Assembly: GCA_023265995.1 (NCBI GenBank)
Contig: JAHFSA010000003.1
Coordinates: 248,001-312,000, forward strand
Origin: Perlucidibaca sp.
GTDB taxonomy: Bacteria > Pseudomonadota > Gammaproteobacteria > Pseudomonadales > Moraxellaceae
Direction of reading: 5' to 3'
Length of the DNA: 64,000 nt
Shown: positions 52,501-60,534 of the stretch, piece by piece
How the letters are laid out: each line of letters opens with the position of its first letter
How positions within the stretch are numbered: the first letter of the stretch is position 1
Position numbers and translations under genes: made by a program
Notes under the pieces: model-generated
The model's input: the letters and a program-made list of their open reading frames with translations, nothing else
What the model was told of the DNA's origin: nothing
Databases searched by the model: none

Positions 52501-52992
52501 ATGGACGCCGGCAAGGGAGTTCTCTTCCACGACCCGCGCGGCCTGCAGGCGCTCAAGCGCGAGGCCGCGCAGGATCCGTCCGCGGCCATCCGTCCGGTGG
52601 CCAAGCAGTTCGAGTCGGTGTTCATGCAGATGATGCTGAAGAGCATGCGTGCCGCCGTGCCGGAAGGCGGTCTGTTCAATGACGAAGGCACCAAGGCTTA
52701 CCGCGACATGCTCGACAACCAGATGGCGGTGAATCTGGCGGAGCAGGGCGGTGTCGGCCTCGCCGACATGATGGTCAGGCAGCTGGCTCCGGCCGTGCAT
52801 GGCGGCCATGGCGCCAGCGCCGTTCAGGGCGAGGGCGCCGGCACCAGCACCAGTTCCGGCACTGCGCCGGCCGCCGGACAGTCCATGAATTCCTTGAAGC
52901 CGGCCCAGCCCCAGGCTCAGGCCCTGCAACTGAGCCTGCAGCTCAACCGCCAGCTCAATGGCGTGCGTCGCAACGGGAGTGACGGAACATGA
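52501..52992 (+). CDS. flgJ: Rod-binding protein FlgJ without muramidase domain
   Basis: A 163-residue protein with only the rod-binding domain: VAKQFESVFMQMMLKSMRAA and DEGTKAYRDMLDNQMAVNLA. The C-terminal glucosaminidase domain of the two-domain FlgJ of enterobacteria and pseudomonads (over 300 residues) is absent. The tail after about 110 is Ala/Gly/Pro/Gln-rich. The frame ends cleanly and overlaps flgK by 4 bases, so this is not a frameshift. A separate peptidoglycan hydrolase must open the wall. Confidence 0.93.
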   Translation: MDAGKGVLFHDPRGLQALKREAAQDPSAAIRPVAKQFESVFMQMMLKSMRAAVPEGGLFNDEGTKAYRDMLDNQMAVNLAEQGGVGLADMMVRQLAPAVHGGHGASAVQGEGAGTSTSSGTAPAAGQSMNSLKPAQPQAQALQLSLQLNRQLNGVRRNGSDGT

Positions 52993-54605
52993 GCGACATG
53001 ATGGGCAGTGCGCTGTCGGCGCTGGTGTCCTACCAGCGTGCCCTGGCGACCACCAGCCACAACATTGCCAATGCCAACACCGAGGGCTACAGCCGCCAGC
53101 GTGTCGAGCTCGGCACGCGCGTGGCCAACCAGACCGGTGCCGGCTCCATAGGCTCCGGCGTCGAAGTGACCGGCATCCGCCGCAGCTACGACCAGTTCGC
53201 CGTCGAGCAGGTGCGCAGCAACACCTCCGGGCTGGCACGCGAACAGACCTTCGCCGGGCTGGCAGCCCAGGTCGAGACCGTGGTCTCGGACCCGGTCACC
53301 GGCGTCAATGCCTCCTTCTCGCGCTTCTTCAATGCCGTCCAGGATGTCGCCACCGATCCCTCGTCGCTGTCGGCACGTCGCGTCATGCTCAGCGAGGGCG
53401 GGGCGCTGACCGACCGCTTCCGCGCCATCGACACCCAGCTCGGCCAGCTCGACAACGACGTCAATGCCCGCCTGCGGTCCTCGGTCGATGAAATCAACGG
53501 CTTCGCCGTGCGCATCGCCGACCTCAACAAGGCCATTGCCGATGCCAGCGGCGCCATGGGCGGCGGCATGCCCAACGACCTGCTCGATGCCCGCGATCAG
53601 GCCCTGCTCGGACTCAACCAGCTGGTCAAGGTCAGCACCGTGTCGCAGTCCGACGGCTCGCTCAATGTCTTCATCGGCAACGGCCAGTCGCTGGTGCTCT
53701 CCGGCAGCCCGCAGAAGCTTGCCATCGGCAGCAACAGCTTCGAGCCGGGCCGGCCGGAAATCACGCTGGCCGACGGCGGCGTCATCACCGACTTCATTTC
53801 CGGCGGCAGCCTCGGCGGCCTGCTGGCCTTCCGCAAGGAAGTGCTGACGCCCATGCGCAACCAGGTCGGCCTCATGGCCTATGCCGTGGCCAGCGAAATC
53901 AACACGGTGCAGACCGGCGGTCGCGACCTGTCGGGCAATGCCGGCCAGCCTTTCTTCTCGATGCCGCCGGTCTCGGTGCAGACCAGCGGCCTCAACACCG
54001 GCAGTGCCAGCGTCACTGCTTCCATCACCGCGCTGTCCGGGCTGACTGGTGACAACTATCGCGTCGTCGCTGACGGCAGCGGTGGTTTCAGCCTCTATAC
54101 CCAGCCCGGCGGCACGGCGGTGAACCCGGCCGATGTCGGCCTCGGCATCACCATTTCCGCCGGTGCCAGCGCCGGCGACAGCTTCCTGATCCGGCCCGTG
54201 GCCGATGTCGCCGCCGGCCTGCGCGTCAACCTGACCGCGCCCGGCCAGATCGCCGCCGCCGGTGCCAGCGGCAGCTTCGGCGTCGGCGACAACAGCAACG
54301 CCCTGCGCATGGGTGCCGTCGAAGATGGCGCCGTGCTCTTCGGCGGCAAGGTCAGCATCGCCGATGGCGTCAAGAACATGATCAGCGAGCTGGCCTCGAC
54401 CGTGCGTTCGTCCGAGATCGGCGAGCAGGCGCAGAAGACGCTGCTGGAACAGGCGGTGTCGCGTCAGGAATCGGTGTCCGGCGTCAATCTCGACGAGGAG
54501 GCCGCCAATCTCATGAAGTATCAGCAGGCCTATCAGGCCGCCGCCCAGGTCGCCTCCACGGCGAACACGATTTTCCAGACCATGATTGATGCCTTCAGGC
54601 GTTGA
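52989..54605 (+). CDS. flgK: Hook-filament junction protein FlgK
   Basis: A 538-residue hook-associated protein 1. N-terminal MGSALSALVSYQRALATTSH with NIANANTEGYSRQRVELGTR, C-terminal SGVNLDEEAANLMKYQQAYQ then AAAQVASTANTIF. The variable middle is Gly/Ala/Ser-rich. Needs FlgN as chaperone. Confidence 0.96.
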   Translation: MSDMMGSALSALVSYQRALATTSHNIANANTEGYSRQRVELGTRVANQTGAGSIGSGVEVTGIRRSYDQFAVEQVRSNTSGLAREQTFAGLAAQVETVVSDPVTGVNASFSRFFNAVQDVATDPSSLSARRVMLSEGGALTDRFRAIDTQLGQLDNDVNARLRSSVDEINGFAVRIADLNKAIADASGAMGGGMPNDLLDARDQALLGLNQLVKVSTVSQSDGSLNVFIGNGQSLVLSGSPQKLAIGSNSFEPGRPEITLADGGVITDFISGGSLGGLLAFRKEVLTPMRNQVGLMAYAVASEINTVQTGGRDLSGNAGQPFFSMPPVSVQTSGLNTGSASVTASITALSGLTGDNYRVVADGSGGFSLYTQPGGTAVNPADVGLGITISAGASAGDSFLIRPVADVAAGLRVNLTAPGQIAAAGASGSFGVGDNSNALRMGAVEDGAVLFGGKVSIADGVKNMISELASTVRSSEIGEQAQKTLLEQAVSRQESVSGVNLDEEAANLMKYQQAYQAAAQVASTANTIFQTMIDAFRR

Positions 54606-54629
54606 TGTCGCCCAGGCAGGAGTCTGACC

Positions 54630-55709
54630 ATGCGCATTTCCTCGTCACAGTGGTTCCGCCAGAGCCTGGGCAGCATGCTCGATCAGCAGAGCGCCGCCGC
54701 CAGGACCCAGGAGCAGCTGGCCTCCGGCAAGCGCCTGCTCAAGCCTTCCGATGATCCGGTGGCCTCGGCGCGTTCGCTCGACCTCAATCGCGCCATCGAC
54801 CGTATGGACCAGTACGGCCGCAACAGCGGCCAGGTCGCCAACCGCCTGCATCTGCAGGAAAGCGCCATGGACAGCAGCATCGACGTGCTGCAGCGCGTGC
54901 GCGAACTGACCGTGCAGGCCAACAGCGGCAGCCAGAACGATGACACCCGTGGCGCCATCGCCACCGAAATAGAACAGCTGCGCGGCTCGCTGCTGCAGCA
55001 GGTCAACGGTCAGGATGGCAATGGCCACTTCCTCTTCGGTGGCTTCCGCGAAGATCAGGCGCCGTACATGACGCTGGGCAGGCATGCCTTGCCGGCCTTG
55101 CAGGATGCCAGCGGCAACCGCGTGCCGGGCGTGCTCATCGCCGACGGTTCGCTGGCGCCGGCCATGCTCGACGTCAACGGCATGCCGGTGCAGGACACCG
55201 CGCTCAATGCCGCCGACTACACGCCGGTGGCCACCGGCCAGCGCCAGATCACCGTCGGCTCCTCGGCCCAGATCGCCGACAGCGATCCGGCGCTGTCCAT
55301 TTTCCAGTACGGCAGCGGTGGTTCGCGCCGCGACATTCTCGCCAGCGTGCAGGCCGTGGCCGATGCCTTGCGCATGCCGGTGACAGGCACCGTGCCGGTT
55401 CCGCCCGGCAGCCAGGATGCCGCCACGCTGGCGACGACGCTGTCGGTCACGCTGACCCGGCTCGATGCCGACATAGGCCAGCTCTCCGACATGCGTACCG
55501 GTGTCGGTGCGCGCCTGAGCCAGCTCGATGTGCAGAAGGACATCCAGGCCGAGTCCACGCTGCAGCTCAAGGACACGCTGTCGGGTTTGCAGGATGTCGA
55601 TTACGCCGATGCCGTGGCCAAGCTCAATCAGCAGCTCAACGGGCTGCAGGCCGCGCAGCAGGTGTTCACCAAGGTGCAGGGCATGTCGCTGTTCGACTAC
55701 CTGCGTTGA
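54630..55709 (+). CDS. flgL: Hook-filament junction protein FlgL
   Basis: A 359-residue hook-associated protein 3. Flagellin-like N-terminus RISSSQWFRQSLGSMLDQQS with EQLASGKRLLKPSDDPVASA, and C-terminal DYADAVAKLNQQLNGLQAAQ then QVFTKVQGMSLFDYLR. 24 bases after flgK. Confidence 0.95.
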   Translation: MRISSSQWFRQSLGSMLDQQSAAARTQEQLASGKRLLKPSDDPVASARSLDLNRAIDRMDQYGRNSGQVANRLHLQESAMDSSIDVLQRVRELTVQANSGSQNDDTRGAIATEIEQLRGSLLQQVNGQDGNGHFLFGGFREDQAPYMTLGRHALPALQDASGNRVPGVLIADGSLAPAMLDVNGMPVQDTALNAADYTPVATGQRQITVGSSAQIADSDPALSIFQYGSGGSRRDILASVQAVADALRMPVTGTVPVPPGSQDAATLATTLSVTLTRLDADIGQLSDMRTGVGARLSQLDVQKDIQAESTLQLKDTLSGLQDVDYADAVAKLNQQLNGLQAAQQVFTKVQGMSLFDYLR

Positions 55710-55771
55710 GGCTCGACCGGGGCTGGTTTGTGAGGCTTTGCGTCGATTTGTAGCGAGAGTGTAAGGCGGCC

Positions 55772-55798
55772 TAAAGCGGTCGAGGGTCGCGACGATAG
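55772..55798 (+). promoter_or_regulatory. FliA (sigma-28) promoter of fliC
   Basis: TAAAGCGG (55772-55779), 11-base spacer, GACGATAG (55791-55798). Spacing is exact. The -10 differs from GCCGATAA at two positions. The 5' untranslated leader would be about 70 bases. Confidence 0.8.
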
Positions 55799-55876
55799 AG
55801 AGGGTGTTAGCGAGATGAAGCCAGTCCGGCAGAGACCGCTACCGCCTAGTCAATAAAAGACAATCGGAGAAACATC

Positions 55877-57025
55877 ATGGCTCTGTCCATCAATACCAAC
55901 GTCGCTTCCCTGAACGCCCAGCGCAATGTCGGCAAGTCGCAGGAAGGTCTCGCCACCTCGATGCAGCGCCTGTCCACCGGCCTTCGCATCAACAGCGCCA
56001 AGGACGATTCCGCCGGCCTCGCCATCAGCGAACGCATGAGCTCGCAGATTCGCGGTCTCAACCAGGCCGCCCGCAACGCCAATGACGGCATCTCGCTGGC
56101 ACAGACTGCAGAAGGCGCCCTCGGCGAAGTCGGCAGCAACCTGCAGCGTATTCGTGAACTGGCCGTGCAGGCTTCCAACGGCACCAACACCCAGGTTGAC
56201 CGTGACGCCCTGAATGCCGAAGTGACCCAGCTCAAGTCGGAAATCCAGCGTGTCGCCCAGCAGACCAACTTCAACGGCACCAAGCTGCTTGACGGTTCGT
56301 TCGCCGGCGTCGCCTTCCAGGTCGGTGCCAACGCTGGTGAAACCATCAGCATCAGCACCATCGCCAACGTCCAGACCGGTGCTCTCGGCGGCACCCTGTC
56401 GCGTACCACCGCCACGGCGAATGCCACGGCGTTGACCGGTTTCGCCACCGCCATCGCTGCCGGTGATGTCACCATCAACGGTACCGACATCGGCGCCATC
56501 AGCTCGGCTGCCAACGCCCAGGAACGCGCCGGCCAGCTCGCTGAAGCGATCAACCGTGTGTCCTCGCAGACTGGCGTGGGCGCCAGCTACGATGCCGTCA
56601 CCGGTGATCTCTCGCTCACCAGCGCTGCTGCGATCACAGTGGGTGGTGCGGCTCCGACGGTGGCTTCGAGCGGTTTCGCTGCCGGTACGCCGGGCAGTGT
56701 CACCACCACCACCGGTATCTCCGCCCTGAACGTGTCGAGCTTCACCAACGCGCAGCAGACCATCGCTGGTGTCGACGCCGCACTGAAGGAAGTGAACACC
56801 GCCCGCGGCAACCTGGGTGCCATCCAGAACCGCTTCAGCTCGACGGTGGCCAACCTGCAGACGACTTCGGAAAACCTCTCGGCTTCCCGCGGCCGTATCC
56901 AGGACACCGACTTCGCTGCCGAAACGGCCAACCTGTCGAAGGCGCAGATCCTGCAGCAGGCTGGTACGGCCATGCTGTCCCAGGCCAACTCCCTGCCGCA
57001 GAACGTGCTCAGCCTGCTGCGTTAA
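55877..57025 (+). CDS. fliC: Flagellin
   Basis: A 382-residue filament protein. The conserved ends are intact: [20 protein letters not shown] and [20 protein letters not shown] at the start, and [20 protein letters not shown] with [20 protein letters not shown] at the end. The middle (about 170-290) is Thr/Ala/Gly/Ser-rich, the surface-exposed variable part. Compact size. Single copy here, with its own FliA promoter, a GGAG ribosome-binding site, and two strong hairpins after the stop. Confidence 0.97.
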   Translation: MALSINTNVASLNAQRNVGKSQEGLATSMQRLSTGLRINSAKDDSAGLAISERMSSQIRGLNQAARNANDGISLAQTAEGALGEVGSNLQRIRELAVQASNGTNTQVDRDALNAEVTQLKSEIQRVAQQTNFNGTKLLDGSFAGVAFQVGANAGETISISTIANVQTGALGGTLSRTTATANATALTGFATAIAAGDVTINGTDIGAISSAANAQERAGQLAEAINRVSSQTGVGASYDAVTGDLSLTSAAAITVGGAAPTVASSGFAAGTPGSVTTTTGISALNVSSFTNAQQTIAGVDAALKEVNTARGNLGAIQNRFSSTVANLQTTSENLSASRGRIQDTDFAAETANLSKAQILQQAGTAMLSQANSLPQNVLSLLR

Positions 57026-57033
57026 TGCAGGCA

Positions 57034-57057
57034 CCGGGGCGGTGCGAGCCGCCCCGG
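57034..57057 (+). terminator. First hairpin after fliC
   Basis: CCGGGGCGG, loop TGCGAG, CCGCCCCGG. Perfect 9-bp stem, 8 bases after the fliC stop, no T-run. Confidence 0.6.
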
Positions 57058-57069
57058 AACCAACTTACT

Positions 57070-57111
57070 GACAGGCAGGGAGCGACCCGGAAGGTTCGCG
57101 CCCTGTCTGTC
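57070..57111 (+). terminator. Second, longer hairpin after fliC
   Basis: Outer arms GACAGGCAGGG and CCCTGTCTGTC (one G-T pair) enclose an inner GCGACC/GGTTCGC stem. CTTTG follows. Together with the first hairpin it should end or protect the abundant flagellin mRNA. Confidence 0.65.
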
Positions 57112-57152
57112 TTTGCCGCTTGAGGCGGGCACCGGGTCAGGAGACAGAGGTC

Positions 57153-57515
57153 ATGGAATCGCTGAATGCGCTGGTCACCAGCGTGCTGCCGCCACAGCGC
57201 GCAGTCGTTGCCGAGCCGCCCGCCATTGCACCGTCAGTGCCGGCGGCAGCTGCCACAAGCCGCAGCGACAAGCCGACGCCGGCAGTCAGTCATGGCGCGC
57301 CGGGCGAGGTCGATGTCGAGCAGCTCAATGCCTTGCTGCAGCAGCACCAGCAGCATCTCGCCTTCAGTGTCGACGAAGGCAGCGGCCGCTCCGTCATCAA
57401 GGTCATAGATACCGCCTCCGGCGACGTGATTCGCCAGATGCCCAGCGAAAGCTGGCTGAAACTCGCGCAGGAGCTGGCCCGTCAGGCTGGCGGTCTGCTC
57501 CGCACACAGGCCTGA
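57153..57515 (+). CDS. flaG: FlaG-family protein
   Basis: A 120-residue protein. The N-terminal half is Ala/Pro/Ser-rich. The C-terminal half is the FlaG pattern LAFSVDEGSGRSVIKVIDTA then SGDVIRQMPSESWLKLAQEL. FlaG influences filament length in several polar flagellates. The ATG at 57153 follows GACAGAGG; an earlier in-frame start at 57120 is less likely. 22 bases before fliD, as in Pseudomonas. Confidence 0.88.
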   Translation: MESLNALVTSVLPPQRAVVAEPPAIAPSVPAAAATSRSDKPTPAVSHGAPGEVDVEQLNALLQQHQQHLAFSVDEGSGRSVIKVIDTASGDVIRQMPSESWLKLAQELARQAGGLLRTQA

Positions 57516-57537
57516 TGGCCCAGGGGAGAGTACGCAC

Positions 57538-58914
57538 ATGGCATCCATTTCATCTGCCGGCATCGGTTCCGGACTCGACGTCAACGGCCTGGTCAGTCAG
57601 CTCGTGCAGGCCGAGAAGGCGCCGACCTCGGGCCGTCTGGCCACGCGTGAAACCCGCGTGCAATCGCTGCTCTCGGCTTACGGCACATTGAAGTCGTCGG
57701 TCGCCGAGTTCCAGGATGCGCTGAAGAAGCTCAAGCAGCCGGCGACCTTCCAGGGCCACAACGCCAGTTCCAGCGACGAGGATCTGCTCAAGGTCAGCGC
57801 CGGCACCACGGCGACGCCGGGCAACTATGTTGTCAAGGTCGAGGCGGTGGCGCAGACCCAGAAGCTGGCTTCGGCCGGCTTCGCCAATGCCGGCACGGCC
57901 GTCGGCACCGGCCGGCTGGACATCGCCGCCGGCGGCAAGAACTTCAGCGTCAACATCGACAGCAGCAACCAGAGCCTGGCCGGCATACGTGATGCCATCA
58001 ACAGTGCCAGCGGCAACCCCGGCATCAAGGCCACGCTGATCACCGCCAGCACCGGCACGCATCTGGTCATCACCGCCGCTGGCAGCGGCACCGCGCAGGC
58101 GGTGAAGATGACCGCCGTCACCGGGCCGGGCGACAGCGGCGATCTCGCGCAGCTGAACTACGACCCGCTCGCCGGCAGCAACCCGATGACGGTGAAGACC
58201 GAAGCGCGTGATGCCCGCATCAACCTCGACGGCTTCACCCTGACCTCGGCCAGCAACAGTTTCAGCGATGCCATTGCCGGCATGACGCTGAACGTCGTCA
58301 GCGCCGACCCCGATACCAGCATCGAGGTCAAGGTCAGCGAGGACCGCACGACCTCGCGCCAGGCCATAGACCAGTTCGTCAGCGGCTACAACAAGCTGCG
58401 CAGCAAGCTCAACGACCTCACGGCCTACAACACCACGACCAAGTCGGCAGGGCAGTTGCAGGGCGATTCGGTCACCCAGCAGCTGGCGTCGACCCTGCGC
58501 AACGAAATCAATTCCGCGCTTTCCGGCGCCGATGTCGATCTCGACACCCTGGCCGAGCTGGGCATCAGCAGCGCCGCCAAGGGCGGCACGCTGAGCGTCG
58601 ACAGCACGCGCATAGACAAGGCGCTGAGCACCCGCTTCAACGATGTCGCCACGCTTTTCAGCGGTGACCATGGTCTGGCGGCGCGCATGAATGCCAGCCT
58701 TGACCGCTTCACCAGCAGCCAGGGCAGCATACAGTCGCGCACCGACAGCCTGCAGGCCCAGGCCAAGAGTCTGACGGCCCAGCGCGAGGCCCTGGACCTG
58801 CGCATGAGCAAGCTCGAAAGCCGTTACACGGCGCAGTTCACCGCGCTCGATCAGCTTATGTCCGGACTCTCCGGCACCAGCTCGTTTCTCAGTCGCCAGC
58901 TGGCAAATTTGTAG
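57538..58914 (+). CDS. fliD: Filament cap protein FliD
   Basis: A 458-residue hook-associated protein 2 forming the filament cap. N-terminal ISSAGIGSGLDVNGLVSQLV, C-terminal coiled coil SQGSIQSRTDSLQAQAKSLT with LESRYTAQFTALDQLMSGLS. Length normal. RBS GGGGAGAG precedes the ATG. Confidence 0.95.
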   Translation: MASISSAGIGSGLDVNGLVSQLVQAEKAPTSGRLATRETRVQSLLSAYGTLKSSVAEFQDALKKLKQPATFQGHNASSSDEDLLKVSAGTTATPGNYVVKVEAVAQTQKLASAGFANAGTAVGTGRLDIAAGGKNFSVNIDSSNQSLAGIRDAINSASGNPGIKATLITASTGTHLVITAAGSGTAQAVKMTAVTGPGDSGDLAQLNYDPLAGSNPMTVKTEARDARINLDGFTLTSASNSFSDAIAGMTLNVVSADPDTSIEVKVSEDRTTSRQAIDQFVSGYNKLRSKLNDLTAYNTTTKSAGQLQGDSVTQQLASTLRNEINSALSGADVDLDTLAELGISSAAKGGTLSVDSTRIDKALSTRFNDVATLFSGDHGLAARMNASLDRFTSSQGSIQSRTDSLQAQAKSLTAQREALDLRMSKLESRYTAQFTALDQLMSGLSGTSSFLSRQLANL

Positions 58915-58923
58915 TCCGCGGAC

Positions 58924-58950
58924 TCAAGTCGCGGGCCTTGCGGCCGATAT
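58924..58950 (+). promoter_or_regulatory. FliA (sigma-28) promoter of fliS
   Basis: TCAAGTCG (58924-58931), 11-base spacer, GCCGATAT (58943-58950). A near-perfect pseudomonad-type sigma-28 site in the 72-base fliD-fliS gap, 36 bases before the fliS ATG. Confidence 0.85.
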
Positions 58951-58986
58951 AAAAGGCAAGACGGCAAGGCCATTAGGGGACGCAAA

Positions 58987-59427
58987 ATGAGAACGGGATA
59001 TGGGCAGGGCACGCGTGCCTACGCAGACATCGGACGCCACGCCAGCGTCGAGGCCGCGAGTCCGCATCGCCTGATCCAGATGCTCTTCGATGGCGCCCTC
59101 GATCGCATCGCCAGTGCGCGCGGCTGCATCCAGCGCGGTGATGTCGCCGGCAAGGGCCGCGAGATCGGCCGGGGCGTGCGCATCGTCGAAGGTCTGCGCA
59201 TGAGCCTGGATCGCACCCGCAGCGATGCCCTCACGGCCAACCTCGATGAGCTCTACGATTACATCGGCCGTCGCCTGCTGCTCGCCAACCTGGGCAACGA
59301 TGACGGCGTGCTGGCCGAATGCGCGCATCTGCTGCGCGAACTCAAGTCGGCCTGGGACGCGATTCCGGACGGCTTCCATCACGGTGTGCCGGTCGAGACC
59401 GCCATGCCCATGGCCATGGGAGGATGA
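58987..59427 (+). CDS. fliS: Flagellin export chaperone FliS
   Basis: A 146-residue helical chaperone for flagellin. EAASPHRLIQMLFDGALDRI with ASARGCIQRGD and LDELYDYIGRRLLLAN are typical. Own FliA promoter, so it is made with flagellin. Followed by fliT after 4 bases. Confidence 0.94.
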   Translation: MRTGYGQGTRAYADIGRHASVEAASPHRLIQMLFDGALDRIASARGCIQRGDVAGKGREIGRGVRIVEGLRMSLDRTRSDALTANLDELYDYIGRRLLLANLGNDDGVLAECAHLLRELKSAWDAIPDGFHHGVPVETAMPMAMGG

Positions 59428-59431
59428 CATC

Positions 59432-59785
59432 ATGCAGCAGGCCGAAGTGATTGCCTTCCCGCGCGCCGCCAGTCCCGGCCGCCTGACCTGGAACGCCTTG
59501 CTGGCCATGACCCATGACCTGCTCGGTCAGGCCAGGGCGGGCGACTGGAGCGGAGCCCTGGCCCTGCAGCAGGCGCGCCGGCCGCTGCTCGAGCGCTACT
59601 TCCACGAGCATCCCGAGCAGATCGACCGGACTGCCCTGGCCGACGGCATCCGTGTCATGCTTGAACTCGATGCCGAGGTCGCCCGCCTGGCGGCGCGGCA
59701 GCGTGACGACCTGCACGAGGAGGAAGTCACCAGCCGCCGTGCCGGCAAGGCCGCCGGGGCTTATCTGCGACACCACGGCATCTGA
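59432..59785 (+). CDS. fliT: FliT-like flagellar chaperone
   Basis: A 117-residue helical protein. Sequence conservation in this family is weak. The call rests on size, position directly after fliS, and the segment TWNALLAMTHDLLGQARAGD with a late EVARLAARQRDDL. FliT binds FliD. RBS GGGAGGATG-type overlap with the fliS stop. Confidence 0.7.
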   Translation: MQQAEVIAFPRAASPGRLTWNALLAMTHDLLGQARAGDWSGALALQQARRPLLERYFHEHPEQIDRTALADGIRVMLELDAEVARLAARQRDDLHEEEVTSRRAGKAAGAYLRHHGI

Positions 59786-59794
59786 GGTGAAGGC

Positions 59795-60376
59795 ATGAGT
59801 GACAACGACAGGCTGGACATGGCCGGCGACGCCGGTGAGGCGGGTGACGAGGCCCTGGCCGAGGCCATCTGCCTGGAAGGCGTGCTGCCGGTAGCCTGGA
59901 AGGACATGCCGGCGGCGCTCAGCGATGCCGAGTATGCCGCGCTGCACGAGGGCAACCTCATGCTGCTCAATGCGCTCGCCGTCATGGAGCAGCCGCGTCA
60001 TGGCGACAGCGAGGACAGCCTGGCGGTGCATCAGGATCTGTTCCGTCTCGAAGCCAAGCTCGATCTGCTCACCAGTCTGGTCACGCGCCTGCTCGACAAG
60101 TACGAGCTGGTGCCGCCGCTGGCCGCGGTGAAGCTGACCGCGCGCAGCTTCCACTGGCATGGCAGCATGCTGCCGTCGGAGGCGGGCCGGTCGGGCATCA
60201 TCGAGATCTATGTGCATCCGCTGGTGGCGGCGCCGCTGCGTCTGCCGGCGCGCATCGAGCAGGCCGGTTCCGCCGTGCTCGCCGAGCAGCCGCAGGTCAT
60301 GCGCAACGCCCTCGAGAAATTCCTCTTCCGTCAGCATCGCCGACAAGTGGCTGGCAGCCGTCAGGGCCGCCAGTAA
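59795..60376 (+). CDS. Probable atypical PilZ-domain protein
   Basis: A 193-residue cytoplasmic protein after fliT. A helical middle (about 55-110) and a beta-rich C-terminal half with SFHWHGSMLPSEAGRSGIIE and IYVHPLVAAPLRLPARI suggest the atypical PilZ (cyclic-di-GMP receptor-like) family found in flagellar loci. The canonical RxxxR and D/NxSxxG motifs are not visible, so c-di-GMP binding is doubtful. Overall assignment is tentative. Confidence 0.5.
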   Translation: MSDNDRLDMAGDAGEAGDEALAEAICLEGVLPVAWKDMPAALSDAEYAALHEGNLMLLNALAVMEQPRHGDSEDSLAVHQDLFRLEAKLDLLTSLVTRLLDKYELVPPLAAVKLTARSFHWHGSMLPSEAGRSGIIEIYVHPLVAAPLRLPARIEQAGSAVLAEQPQVMRNALEKFLFRQHRRQVAGSRQGRQ

Positions 60377-60534
60377 CGCCACACGTCATGGCCGCGGTCG
60401 CCGGTTACATAACAGCATAAAAGCCGGCCTGATCTTCACAAGCAAGCATCCAAACCGACACTGAATCGATCCGTCAATTATCCGACATTCATCCCATGCC
60501 CAAACGTTGACGGACAGAGGTCCGCAAGGTGCTC
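60377..60534. other. Leader region of fleQ
   Basis: A 158-base gap with an AT-richer patch (60405-60480). No RpoN or FliA box was found, consistent with fleQ being at the top of the cascade under the housekeeping sigma factor. A TTGACGG at 60507 is too close to the start codon to serve. Confidence 0.4.

Noticed and set aside
23000-58740. Recurrent rare isoleucine codon ATA, often before G or C (as in GCATACGC or CCATAGAC)
   Set aside because: About two per thousand codons by eye, which is normal for GC-rich pseudomonad-like genomes. No cluster suggests a function.
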